From: Burkholderia sp. GAS332 | Lineage (GTDB): Bacteria > Pseudomonadota > Gammaproteobacteria > Burkholderiales > Burkholderiaceae | Direction: 5' to 3' | DNA length: 64,000 bases | NCBI GenBank assembly: GCA_900142905.1 | Contig: FSRV01000002.1 | Span: 2,728,001 to 2,792,000, forward strand | Part shown: positions 18,075 to 26,648 of the stretch, piece after piece | How the letters are laid out: every line of letters starts with the position of its first letter | How positions within the stretch are numbered: position 1 is the stretch's first letter | Notes under the pieces: model-generated | What the model was told of the DNA's origin: nothing | Database searches by the model: none | Seen by the model: only the letters and a program-made list of their open reading frames with translations | Made by a program: the position numbers and the translations under genes

Positions 18075-19244
18075 TTATTGTTCGTCGTTGGCCAGTGACG
18101 TGAGAATCCGGTATGCAATGCTGACCCGTTCATCGATGGGGAAGTTCTTGTTGGCGAGAATGACGATCCCCAGGCGCTTCTGCGGAATGAATGCGACATA
18201 CGCGCCGAAGCCGTTGGTCGAGCCGGTTTTATTGATCCAGACGTCTTCACGAGGCGGCTGCGGCGGCGTTATTTGAGTGACCGGCGTTGCATTGAAGATC
18301 ATCGCCGACGAATTCCCGTCCAGAAGCGTCTGCAATGTGACGGGATACGGATACTGTTCCCATATCAGGTCCTGGGTCATCGCCCCTGCCTTGAAGTATC
18401 CGGTGTGGGTATCGGTGACCGCGCGTTGGACCTTCCGGTCCAACTGGATCAGATTCATGTTGGCTTCCACGAAGCGAACCATGTCGGCAGCCGTGGTCCT
18501 GACGCCGTAGGCTTCAGTCCATAGCACCCCAGGTGACATTCTGATCGGTGCCCCGTCTTTCGTGTAGCCCTCGGCGTAGTCCTTCAATTTCCCAGCGGGA
18601 ACGTTGATGTAGGTGCTCTTCATACCAAGCGCGGGGAACAGATGACTTTCCATCAGCCCACTAAAATCCTGACCCATGCTCTTCGCCGTGATCAGGCCGA
18701 GCGCACCGATGCCGGGATTGGCATACGTCCGATAGGTTCCAGGTGCGTAGGTGGGCTGCCATTGCTTGAAATACCGCATCAACTGATCGTCGTTGCGAAT
18801 GTTGTCCGGCACCTGCAATGGAAGTCCTCCGGGCGTGTGCGTGCCCAGATTGAGAAGGCTGACATCGCCGAACTTGCTATTTCGCAGAGACGGGAGGTAC
18901 TTGCCCGACTGATCCGACAAAGACAGATAGCCACTCACCTGCGCATAGGACGCCAGCGTCGCCGTCAAAGTCTTGCTGACAGAACCCAGCTCAAACAAGG
19001 TGTCGCTCGTGACCGGTTTTCTGGTTTCCGTCGACGCCAGGCCATAGTTGAAGACGTAGTGCCTGTCACCGTCGATGATGCCAACGGCCATGCCGGGGAT
19101 GTCATCTTTCGCCATGACCGGTTGTATGGCGCGGGTCACTGCACTGCCGATTCTGTTTTGCTTATCGTCGGCCGCGTGGCTAACGACTGTGATCGCACAG
19201 GCAAAAAGGCCTGTTGCTATAAGACCGATGGTTCTGAGATTCAT
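18075..19244 (-). CDS. ampC: Class C beta-lactamase (AmpC family)
   Basis: Periplasmic serine beta-lactamase of 389 residues, the normal AmpC length. The signal peptide ends near SHA (residue 23). All three catalytic motifs are intact: SVSK at 88-91 (Ser88 nucleophile, Lys91), YAN at 174-176 (Tyr174, Asn176) and KTG at 339-341, followed by STNGFGAYV. The enzyme would acylate and hydrolyse beta-lactams, particularly cephalosporins; the sequence does not predict its spectrum. No ampR gene is divergent to it, so it may be constitutive or controlled in trans. The promoter should be in the 273 bp upstream. A secreted cupin gene follows in the same unit. Confidence 0.93.
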   Translation of the reverse strand: MNLRTIGLIATGLFACAITVVSHAADDKQNRIGSAVTRAIQPVMAKDDIPGMAVGIIDGDRHYVFNYGLASTETRKPVTSDTLFELGSVSKTLTATLASYAQVSGYLSLSDQSGKYLPSLRNSKFGDVSLLNLGTHTPGGLPLQVPDNIRNDDQLMRYFKQWQPTYAPGTYRTYANPGIGALGLITAKSMGQDFSGLMESHLFPALGMKSTYINVPAGKLKDYAEGYTKDGAPIRMSPGVLWTEAYGVRTTAADMVRFVEANMNLIQLDRKVQRAVTDTHTGYFKAGAMTQDLIWEQYPYPVTLQTLLDGNSSAMIFNATPVTQITPPQPPREDVWINKTGSTNGFGAYVAFIPQKRLGIVILANKNFPIDERVSIAYRILTSLANDEQ

Positions 19245-19517
19245 GTCCCTAACTCGTCAACTTTGACGTAGGTGGATTACGGGCGGGTGTGCTGCGCAAG
19301 GAGTATGCATGCGCCCAGATTCAACGACTATCGACGATATCTTGTCCATGGCGAAAGAAAATCTTTCGCGTGACATGCGATATCCCTCCACCGCTTGCCG
19401 TTCATTGGCCATCCACGCTTAGCGCCGAGCCGGGGCGAACAGCGGCGTGCGAGCCGGACGGCCGGCGCCGCCGAAGCGACCGCCGTCCGGTGGCTCACCC
19501 GGCCCGCGCGCCGACGA

Positions 19518-20027
19518 TCAGTACGATCCCATGTAGTCGCGCTTGCCAATCTCGACGCCGTTGTGGCGCAAAATCGCGTAGGCCGTCGTCACATGGAAGA
19601 AAAACTGGGGCAGACCATAGTTTTGCAAATAGGCGCTGCCGACCAGCTTCTTCTCTTTCGGCGTACCCGGACGCAGGACGATTTCCGTGTTCTCGCTACC
19701 CTCGAATTGAGCGGCGTCGAGCGCGCCGATGTGGGCCAAGGCCTTGGCGATCAGCGCTTGCAGGTCTGCAAACGTGACTTCGGTGTCCGGCCACGACGGC
19801 ACCTCTACGCGGGCGAGACGCGAGCTGATGCCCTTGGCGAAATCGGCGGCAATCTGTACCTGGCGCACGAGCGGAAACATGTCCGGGAACAGGCGTGCTT
19901 GCAGCAGCGCGTTCGGATCGATGTTCTTTTCGGTGACGTGGGCTTCGGCTTTCTTCAGCACGTCGGACAATGCAGTCAGCATCTGCTTGAAAACGGGAAC
20001 GGATGCGCTGTAGATGGAACTTGTCAT
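19518..20027 (-). CDS. DUF1993 domain-containing protein
   Basis: Protein of 169 residues with the DUF1993 pattern: an N-terminal helix VPVFKQMLTALSDVLKKAE, LLQARLFPDMFPLVRQVQ in the middle, and a C-terminal FFFHVTTAYAILRHNGVEIGKRDYMG. This family is all-helical and related to the DinB/YfiT fold; no activity is established. The start at 20027 has AAAGAG close upstream, preferred over an ATG 16 codons earlier. It is divergent from the methyltransferase gene at 20248, with 220 bp between them. Confidence 0.92.
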   Translation of the reverse strand: MTSSIYSASVPVFKQMLTALSDVLKKAEAHVTEKNIDPNALLQARLFPDMFPLVRQVQIAADFAKGISSRLARVEVPSWPDTEVTFADLQALIAKALAHIGALDAAQFEGSENTEIVLRPGTPKEKKLVGSAYLQNYGLPQFFFHVTTAYAILRHNGVEIGKRDYMGSY

Positions 20028-20247
20028 GATCACTCTTTCGGTCGATGTGGGATACCGGCGCGGAAAATACCGCACCGGCCGGTTTAATATTTGGCTGGTG
20101 GTTGAACTTGCTGGCCAGAACCGGGGGGAAGGTTACCATCGTCCTACCGGGAATACCTATGCGGAAGCGCTGCGCGTCTGCGATAGGAGGCCATACTGGC
20201 GGGTCCTCAGGCGAAGACGAACGAACAAACAAACAGGATCGAAAGTC

Positions 20248-21108
20248 ATGAACGACAAGCGAGATGTAGCGCCAGACAGCACGGCAGCGCGCGTCGCCTT
20301 GTGGCGCGCGCTGCATATCGAGGCCGATTCCCTGCCCCATGTGCTGGAAGACGCAATCGGCCTTAAGCTGCTGGCCCCGGACGAGGGCTGGCGCAGCCGC
20401 GGCGACATGGATCCGCAATTCACGCGACCCTTTCGCGCTTCAATCGTGGCGCGTGCCCGTTTCATTGAGGACCTGGTCGTGGAGCAGGCCGCCCGCGGGC
20501 TTGGTCAATATGTCATCCTCGGTGCCGGCCTCGACAGCTTCGCACAGCGGCGGCCGGAGATCGCGTCCCACCTCAAGGTGTTCGAGATCGACCAGCCAGG
20601 CCCCCAGGCATGGAAGCGTCAGCGTCTGATCGAGCTCGGCTTAGGCGTCCCGGACTGGCTGCGCTTCGTACCGGTCGATTTCGAGGCGGGCGGGTCCTGG
20701 CGGGATGAGCTCATGACTGCGGGCTTCGATGAGAGCAAGCCGGCAATCGTGGTCTCCACGGGTGTCAGCATGTATCTCACCAAGGAGGCGAACGCGGCCA
20801 CACTGCGTGAAGTCGCTGCCCTCGCGCCAGGATCGACGCTCGCCATGACGTTCCTGCTCCCGCTGGAACTGGCCGACCCCGAAGTACGTCCCGGACTTGA
20901 GATGGCGGAGAAGGGAGCACGAGCCAGCGGGACCCCGTTCCTCAGCTTCTTCACGCAGCCGGAGATCCTGGCGCTAGCCCACGAAGCGGGCTTTAGAGAG
21001 GCGCGGCACGTCTCGGCGGCCGATCTGACCCAGCGCTACTTCATGGACAGAACAGATGGTCTGCGCCCGCCAAACAATGCGGAGGAACTGCTGGTAGCGA
21101 ATACATAG
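20248..21108 (+). CDS. Class I SAM-dependent methyltransferase (PPM/LCMT-like)
   Basis: Protein of 286 residues related to the leucine carboxyl methyltransferase/TIGR00027 group of S-adenosylmethionine enzymes. Motifs are YVILGAGLDSFAQRRPE (SAM-binding loop), KVFEIDQPGPQAWKRQRL (acidic ribose-binding residue) and VVSTGVSMYLTKEAN. In bacteria these methylate small molecules, often in natural-product pathways, but the acceptor cannot be told. The start at 20248 is preceded by AGGA; a longer in-frame start would overlap the divergent DUF1993 gene. It appears to stand alone. Confidence 0.9.
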   Translation: MNDKRDVAPDSTAARVALWRALHIEADSLPHVLEDAIGLKLLAPDEGWRSRGDMDPQFTRPFRASIVARARFIEDLVVEQAARGLGQYVILGAGLDSFAQRRPEIASHLKVFEIDQPGPQAWKRQRLIELGLGVPDWLRFVPVDFEAGGSWRDELMTAGFDESKPAIVVSTGVSMYLTKEANAATLREVAALAPGSTLAMTFLLPLELADPEVRPGLEMAEKGARASGTPFLSFFTQPEILALAHEAGFREARHVSAADLTQRYFMDRTDGLRPPNNAEELLVANT

Positions 21109-21323
21109 GTGCCCGAACTGAGCGATTCCACGTGCCATAAGCAGCAACTTGAACAATTTTCGCTGAGTGAAGGGCCGCAAGCAGCGGGCAGTTGCGCCCG
21201 TCTTCCAACTCCGGTAACGTCCTACCTTCAGGGATAACCGAAGCGACGCCTCGAAACCCAACTGACTGACGATGACGCCTAGCGGCCTTTGCCCGCGTCA
21301 TCCATCACATCGGGAGGGTTCTC

Positions 21324-22487
21324 TTGGACACACGTGTGTATTTGCTGGCGGCGACGGTATTTCTGGCCGGCATCGACGAAAATATCTGCATCGGCATCCT
21401 GCCTTCGATTGCAACAGACCTTCAGGTGTCGCTCGCCTCGGCGGGGCAACTCACCACCATCTTTTCCTGCGTCTTCGCGCTGACCGCGTTCTGCCTGTCC
21501 GCATGGCTGTCGCATCGGGAACGCAAAAGCCTGCTGCTGTGCGCGTTGTGCGCTTTCGCGCTCAGCAATCTGCTGGCGGCCATGAGTCCGGGCTACGGTG
21601 TCCTGTTCGCTGCGCGCGTGCTAATGGCCGCCAGTTGCGCGATGGTGATCCTGTTGGCGACGACCCTCGCGACCGGGCTCGCGCGGCCCGAATATCACGG
21701 GCGTGCCATCGGCATCGTCTTTATGGGGATCAGCGGCTCGCTGGTGTTGGGCGTGCCGGTTGGGATAGCCATCGACAACTGGGCCGGCTGGCGCGCGACA
21801 TTCGCCTGTATCGCGTTTCTAACGCTGCCGCTCGCGGGTTATCTTGCGTACCAGTTGCCGCTTTCCCCGTCACGCAAAACGGTTTCCGTGCGAGCGTACT
21901 GGGCTCATCTGACGCATCCGCGGATGCTCACGGGACAACTGGTATCCGTGGCGATGATCGGCGGCCATTTCACGTTGTTCGCCTATCTGACGCCGTACGT
22001 GCAGGCCGTTTTCTCGCCGGGCGCTCGCGCGTTGACCTTCCTCTATGCGGCTTTCGGCGTAGCGGGCGTCACGGGCGCCTGGCTCGGCGGCTGGTTTTCC
22101 GATCGGGTGGGCGCAGCGCGTGCGCTGCTGTGCTGCCCGCCGGCCTTTCTGCTGGCGATGGCCGCGCTGCCTGCGGCAAGCCGGTCTGCCCTGCTCTTTC
22201 TCCCCGCCATGATGCTATGGGGGTGCCTGAGTTGGTCCATCTCGCCGATCGTGCAGAACTACCTGATCCGTAGCGCGCCGGATCAAGCCGACGTCAGCAT
22301 CGGCATCAACGTCTCGGCAATGCATCTGGGCGTGGCGCTGGGCGCGGGGCTGGGCGGACTGGTGGTCGAGAACGGCGCGTTGCTTCGTACACCCTGGGTC
22401 GGCAGCGCCCTGGTTGCCGTCGCTTTCTGCCTCGCTTGGGTATCGACCAGAACGGCATCCAGCGCCAGGACCCAATCTGCCCATTGA
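21324..22487 (+). CDS. MFS transporter (drug/solute efflux type, TTG start)
   Basis: Major facilitator of 387 residues with about 12 hydrophobic segments. The first helix reads LLAATVFLAGIDENICIGIL and the A-loop motif is degenerate (WLSHRERKSLLL), as in the AraJ/CynX-like exporters. It starts with TTG at 21324, supported by a strong GGGAGGG at 21312-21318; no in-frame ATG is better placed. Substrate unknown; sugar or drug efflux would be typical for this group. No regulator gene is next to it. Confidence 0.87.
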   Translation: MDTRVYLLAATVFLAGIDENICIGILPSIATDLQVSLASAGQLTTIFSCVFALTAFCLSAWLSHRERKSLLLCALCAFALSNLLAAMSPGYGVLFAARVLMAASCAMVILLATTLATGLARPEYHGRAIGIVFMGISGSLVLGVPVGIAIDNWAGWRATFACIAFLTLPLAGYLAYQLPLSPSRKTVSVRAYWAHLTHPRMLTGQLVSVAMIGGHFTLFAYLTPYVQAVFSPGARALTFLYAAFGVAGVTGAWLGGWFSDRVGAARALLCCPPAFLLAMAALPAASRSALLFLPAMMLWGCLSWSISPIVQNYLIRSAPDQADVSIGINVSAMHLGVALGAGLGGLVVENGALLRTPWVGSALVAVAFCLAWVSTRTASSARTQSAH

Positions 22488-22522
22488 ACTGACGTCCGGC
22501 GCTTCCTCACAGCTAGCACGCG

Positions 22523-22909
22523 TCAACGGGCGCGCAGTTCCGACACACCAAGGGCAATTTCCTGCGAGCGGCCGACCCATCGGATAAACACATTCCGGCG
22601 CTCGGCGTAGTCGCTCGTCAGCGTCACGTCCGCGGTCAATTCACCATGCGTGCGCAACCAGATGCGCTCACCACGACTGATGTGAGTCACATCGCCAGGC
22701 TTCATCCAGTAGTCGTAAGGCGAAAAGAGTCGGGTGAGCCAGACGTGCGGACTATGGGCTTGAATATCTGAATCGGCTGTCACCCGCCACGACAGGGTCT
22801 GCCTCGGCGCAAGTACAAGGTGAGTGACCACTTTCGACGTCTGAGTTTCGCCTTGAGAACGACTGGCGGCTAACTCTGGGCAAACAGACCGTTGGCTTGC
22901 TTTATCCAT
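22523..22909 (-). CDS. DUF2917 domain-containing protein
   Basis: Protein of about 128 residues. The core (HLVLAPRQTLSWRVTADS through DYWMKPGDVTHISRGERIWL) fits the DUF2917 family, small beta-rich proteins found mainly in Burkholderiales, with no known function. Two near ATGs exist at 22915 and 22909; I prefer 22909 because GGAG is then at proper spacing. Upstream lie an intrinsic terminator, a short reading frame and a promoter, all pointing toward this gene, so expression may be attenuated. Confidence 0.85.
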   Translation of the reverse strand: MDKASQRSVCPELAASRSQGETQTSKVVTHLVLAPRQTLSWRVTADSDIQAHSPHVWLTRLFSPYDYWMKPGDVTHISRGERIWLRTHGELTADVTLTSDYAERRNVFIRWVGRSQEIALGVSELRAR

Positions 22910-22956
22910 TTTCATCTCCGTCGAATGATCCCGTAGACGGAGGCGCCACCAAAATG

Positions 22957-22988
22957 AAAAAGGCCCCACCCGTTTCCGGTGAGGCCTT
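22957..22988 (-). terminator. Intrinsic terminator in the leader of the DUF2917 gene
   Basis: Read on the minus strand, AAGGCCTCACC (22988-22978) pairs with GGTGGGGCCTT (22970-22960) across a seven-base loop, with a single T-G pair, followed by TTT (five T in a row overall). It points toward the DUF2917 gene, whose start is 48 bp further on, so it lies in the leader and not at a gene end. Confidence 0.75.
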
Positions 22989-23011
22989 ATGACTTGCGTT
23001 CTCGCTAACGC

Positions 23012-23098
23012 CTAACGCGCACACGCCCCCCGATGACACGCCCCAACGGGTGATACTCGGCGTTCGTTCAGAATGGCGATAAGGGCTGACGTTTGCAT
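23012..23098 (-). CDS. Candidate 28-residue leader peptide
   Basis: Short frame MQTSALIAILNERRV... ending in HRGACAR, stop TAG at 23014-23012, which is 23 bp before the terminator hairpin. There is no Shine-Dalgarno sequence; however the ATG lies at about the predicted transcription start, so it might be leaderless. An in-frame ATG also exists at 23119. The C-terminal part is rich in Arg and Cys codons. The whole arrangement resembles a ribosome-dependent attenuator, or else a small RNA without coding function. Confidence 0.35.
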   Translation of the reverse strand: MQTSALIAILNERRVSPVGACHRGACAR

Positions 23099-23105
23099 GA
23101 TGATG

Positions 23106-23134
23106 AGTTTGTAATGCATGGAATGGGTTGTCAA
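23106..23134 (-). promoter_or_regulatory. Candidate sigma-70 promoter for DUF2917 leader
   Basis: A perfect TTGACA (23134-23129) on the minus strand is followed after 17 bp by CAAACT, a weak -10; TACAAA at 15 bp spacing is the alternative. An A/T-rich stretch lies just upstream. Predicted start near 23099. Confidence 0.5.
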
Positions 23135-23205
23135 TAAAAAATTGAAAACTGGCGTTCGTCGACGCGCAATAAGATCGAAAGCCTGCGCGAACGCGTACCA
23201 GACAA

Positions 23206-24129
23206 CTATCCGAGACCCAACATCGCCTTCATCACGTAACCCGCAATACTCGGATTCTCTTTGATTCGACGCGTACTGTAGCCATACCAGTCCCGGCCAT
23301 AGGGCACATAAATGCGGACGTTGAATCCCATACCGAGCAACTTGTCACGCAATGGCTCGCACACGCCAAGCAACATCTGAAATTCGAATTTCGTTCGATC
23401 CACGCCCTCGCGACGCACAAGCGCGATGACTTCGTCAATGAGCGCGGTGTCGTGTGTCGCGATGCCGACGAACGCTCCCGCTTTGAAACAGCGCGATACA
23501 TGGTTGATGAAATGCCCGTTGATCGCCGCCCTATCGTTGCGCGCACCGTCGACAAGGTGCACCTGATCTTCCACATAAATTCCCTTGCAGATACGCAACG
23601 TGCTCTTCTTGTGCAGGAGGTGGTCGATGTCCTCGTAGGTGCGTTTAAGATAGGCTTGCAAAGCCAAACCGACGTTGCCCTGGTTAGGCTCCACCCGCGC
23701 GAAGAGGTCAATTTCCTTCTGCGTGCAGCTGACATCTTCCATATCAACGCAGGCAAAGTTTCCATCCACTGTCGCTACTTGCAGAATATGTCTAACCAGA
23801 CGCTCGCATTCTGCCTCGTCGACAAGTAGCCCAAGCGCGGACGGCTTGATCGATATTTCCGCGTTCAGACCATGGGCCCGAATGGCATCGAGTACTTTCA
23901 TGTACTCGCCCGCCATGGTTTCGGCCTCGGCCGTCGATGAGACGGTTTCACCCAGCACGTCGAGGGTGGTACTGAACCCGCAAGCGTTCAGCATCTGGAC
24001 TCGCTCGACGGCGTCAGCAAGTGAATCGCCGGCGATATAGCGACGCGAGATTTTCTGAATCAATGCACGAGGGATAAACGGAATGGCGAGCGCCGCCACC
24101 GTATTGAGAATACGCATGTTGTCATCCAT
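23206..24129 (-). CDS. Proline dehydrogenase (monofunctional)
   Basis: FAD-dependent proline dehydrogenase of 307 residues that oxidises L-proline to pyrroline-5-carboxylate, passing electrons to the quinone pool. The TIM-barrel motifs are clear: GFSTTLDVLGETVS at the first strand, ISIKPSALGL, FACVDMED, RICKGIY, and the substrate-binding signature YGRDWYGYSTRRIKENP near the end, with the paired Arg residues for the proline carboxylate. It is the short single-domain type, not fused PutA; the partner P5C dehydrogenase is not in this window. The ATG is at 24129, or possibly 24117 (MRILNT). No Lrp or AraC-type activator is adjacent. Confidence 0.92.
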   Translation of the reverse strand: MDDNMRILNTVAALAIPFIPRALIQKISRRYIAGDSLADAVERVQMLNACGFSTTLDVLGETVSSTAEAETMAGEYMKVLDAIRAHGLNAEISIKPSALGLLVDEAECERLVRHILQVATVDGNFACVDMEDVSCTQKEIDLFARVEPNQGNVGLALQAYLKRTYEDIDHLLHKKSTLRICKGIYVEDQVHLVDGARNDRAAINGHFINHVSRCFKAGAFVGIATHDTALIDEVIALVRREGVDRTKFEFQMLLGVCEPLRDKLLGMGFNVRIYVPYGRDWYGYSTRRIKENPSIAGYVMKAMLGLG

Positions 24130-24525
24130 GACGAAGAACAGTTAGCCCACCCGGCGCGTATTGGTATGCGTATGGGTGAAGCAACGCAGCCGTCTCGAGT
24201 TCGTCGAAACAGGCGCGGATAGCCGTACTCCCGCCAACCGAGCGGCGGCAAGTGCGGTCTAGTTCAGAGCTTCGTCAGTGGAGGCCAGGCAGCTGCGTAC
24301 ATTTTCTTCTGGAATGAGAGGGATTCGATGCAGCGGTGAGTGTTTGCTCTCGTCTTCGATACGGCATCGTTAGAGGCTTCGAGAGGTCGAAAGATAGTAT
24401 CACGTGCTTCGCATGGCAGTTGTCACGACGCGTGTTGAGCCCGTAGCATATCGATAAAATGGGTCGCAAGCACGTCCGCTTGTGCCGGGCACATACGCGC
24501 GCTCTGTATCCCCAAGGATGACTCG
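24130..24525. other. Intergenic region, 396 bp
   Basis: Divergent spacer between proline dehydrogenase and phospholipase C. It should carry both promoters. No clear -35/-10 pair, palindrome or small gene is visible to me. Confidence 0.45.
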
Positions 24526-26553
24526 ATGAAAACTTCAAACCAAAGACGTCAGTTCCTGCGCCTCGCGGCCCGCTCGGCCGCTGCATCGGCAGCCGCATCG
24601 ATCATGCCGGGGGTAATCCGCGACGCGCTCGCCACGCCCGCAGCGAACGTGACAGGCACGATCGACGATATCCAGCATATCGTCATTTTCATGCAGGAAA
24701 ACCGCGCGTTCGACCACTACTACGGCACCCTGCGCGGCGTACGCGGCTTCAACGACCGCATGGCGATTACGCTGCCAAACGGCGCCCCAGTGTGGAAACA
24801 GCCATTTCCGGGCAATCCGGCCGGCTACATTCTCCCGTTCCGCATAGATTCGACGACCACCAGCGCGATGTGCGTGGATGCCCCCGCGATGAACTATGCG
24901 ATTGACATAGCGATATGGAATCAAGGCCGCTATAACGCATGGAATACGGCGCGCCCGCCGCGTCTCGGCATGGGGTACTTCACGCGTAGCGACCTGAACT
25001 TCTATTACGCGCTCGCTGACGCGTTCACGGTCTGCGACCAGTACTACGCGTCGGTGATGACGCAGACAAATTCGAACCGTCTGCACGTTTTCAGCGGGAG
25101 CAACGGGCTGTCCGTGGGCCAGTCGCCGACCTTGGGCAACCTTGAGCCGACGCCGGGATTTAGCTGGCCGACTTTCGCCGAAACCCTGGAAGCCGCTGAT
25201 ATCAGCTGGAAGGTCTATCAGCAGGCCGACAACTTCGACGACAACGCGCTCGCCTGGTTTCAGAATTTCAAGGCCGCGCCAGTGGGCAGCGCGTTGCACA
25301 GGAAGGGGCTGGCGACCGTACCGGATATCGCACAGGCATTCGTCGCGGATATTGCCGCGGGAAGCTTGCCGCAGGTGTCCTGGATCATCGCGCCGACGCC
25401 ATTTTCCGAGCACCCGAACTACCATCCGGCCGACGGGGAAGACATGACGGCGCGACTGCTGGCAGGTCTGGTCGCGAGGCCGGACGTCTGGTCGAAAACG
25501 GTGTTCCTGTTGAACTATGACGAACAGGGCGGCTTTTTCGATCACGCCCCTCCACCTGCCCCGCCCGGTTCCGCCGCCCAGGGGCTGACGACGATGACGA
25601 CGACAGGCGAGGTCTCCGGTGGTCAGCCAATCGGTCTGGGGTTTCGCGTGCCGATGACGGTGATCTCCCCGTGGAGCAAGGGCGGTTATGTGTGTTCGCA
25701 GGTATTCGATCACACATCGATTATCCAGCTCATCGAGAAACGTTTCGGCGTGCATTGTCCGAACATCAGTGCGTGGCGTCGCTCGGTCTGCGGCGACCTG
25801 ACGTCGGCGTTCAACTTTCGGCGTGCCGACGCTGACTGGCCGAGCTTGCCGGATACAAGCGGCTACGTCGCGGCCACCGATCAGCAATGCGGTTCATTGC
25901 CGGCGCCGACCATTCCGGCCACGCAGTCCATGCCGAAGCAGGAGCCCGGCACACGACCTTCGCGCGCGTTGCCGTACGAATTTCACGCGAGCGGACGGGT
26001 CGATCCGGCTGGCGCCACGTTCTGGATGACCATCGCGAACAGCGGCGCACAAGGCGCGGCGTTCTCCGCCTATGATCTCGCTGCGCCCGCGAATCCGCCG
26101 CGCCGCTACGCGGTCGATTCAGGCAAGCAGCTAACGGATTCATGGCGCGGTTCGACGTTGACGGGGAGCCGGTACGCGCTGGCGCTGCGCGGCGCGAATG
26201 GCTTTCTTCGATTGTTCTGCGGCGAGGTGACCGCGACAGCGGCCGCATCTGCGGCGAATCCCGAGATTCGCGTGTCCTATGACGTCGCGAACAGCGCTGT
26301 CTACCTGACGCTAGTGAATAGCGGCAGCGGGCCGTGCACGTTCACGGTGGCGTCGAATGCATATCGCAAGGACGGACCGTGGACGTTCACGGTAAAAGCG
26401 GGCGGTGTCGCGGACACGAACTGGTCTGTCGTGGAAAGCGGCAACTGGTACGACTTCAGCGTCACGGTCGATGTGCAATCGGCGTTCTTACGCCGCTTCG
26501 CAGGGCGGTTAGAGAACGGCAGCGACCTGATCAGCGATCCGGCTGCAGCGTGA
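24526..26553 (+). CDS. Phosphocholine-specific phospholipase C, Tat-exported
   Basis: Secreted phospholipase C of 675 residues that cleaves phosphatidylcholine to diacylglycerol and phosphocholine. The N-terminus has a twin-arginine signal (RRQFLRLAA at 7-15, then an Ala-rich segment). The phosphoesterase domain follows with IVIFMQENRAFDHYYGTLRG, TNSNRLHVFSGSNG, and VFLLNYDEQGGFFDHAPPPA. Two C-terminal repeats (about 465-560 and 565-660: FHASGRVDPAGATFWMTIAN and IRVSYDVANSAVYLTLVNSG) match the DUF756-type domains of PlcH/PlcN. Ribosome site AAGGA precedes the ATG. Phosphate limitation control would be usual but no pho box was identified. It may serve in phosphate or choline scavenging. Confidence 0.94.
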   Translation: MKTSNQRRQFLRLAARSAAASAAASIMPGVIRDALATPAANVTGTIDDIQHIVIFMQENRAFDHYYGTLRGVRGFNDRMAITLPNGAPVWKQPFPGNPAGYILPFRIDSTTTSAMCVDAPAMNYAIDIAIWNQGRYNAWNTARPPRLGMGYFTRSDLNFYYALADAFTVCDQYYASVMTQTNSNRLHVFSGSNGLSVGQSPTLGNLEPTPGFSWPTFAETLEAADISWKVYQQADNFDDNALAWFQNFKAAPVGSALHRKGLATVPDIAQAFVADIAAGSLPQVSWIIAPTPFSEHPNYHPADGEDMTARLLAGLVARPDVWSKTVFLLNYDEQGGFFDHAPPPAPPGSAAQGLTTMTTTGEVSGGQPIGLGFRVPMTVISPWSKGGYVCSQVFDHTSIIQLIEKRFGVHCPNISAWRRSVCGDLTSAFNFRRADADWPSLPDTSGYVAATDQQCGSLPAPTIPATQSMPKQEPGTRPSRALPYEFHASGRVDPAGATFWMTIANSGAQGAAFSAYDLAAPANPPRRYAVDSGKQLTDSWRGSTLTGSRYALALRGANGFLRLFCGEVTATAAASAANPEIRVSYDVANSAVYLTLVNSGSGPCTFTVASNAYRKDGPWTFTVKAGGVADTNWSVVESGNWYDFSVTVDVQSAFLRRFAGRLENGSDLISDPAAA

Positions 26554-26648
26554 GCCGGCGACAAGCGGTATGACCAGGATTCGCAATGGTGGTCTGTGGA
26601 GCACCATTACCAATCCGGCCAAACCGCTCTCACGGACGAAACGCCCGA

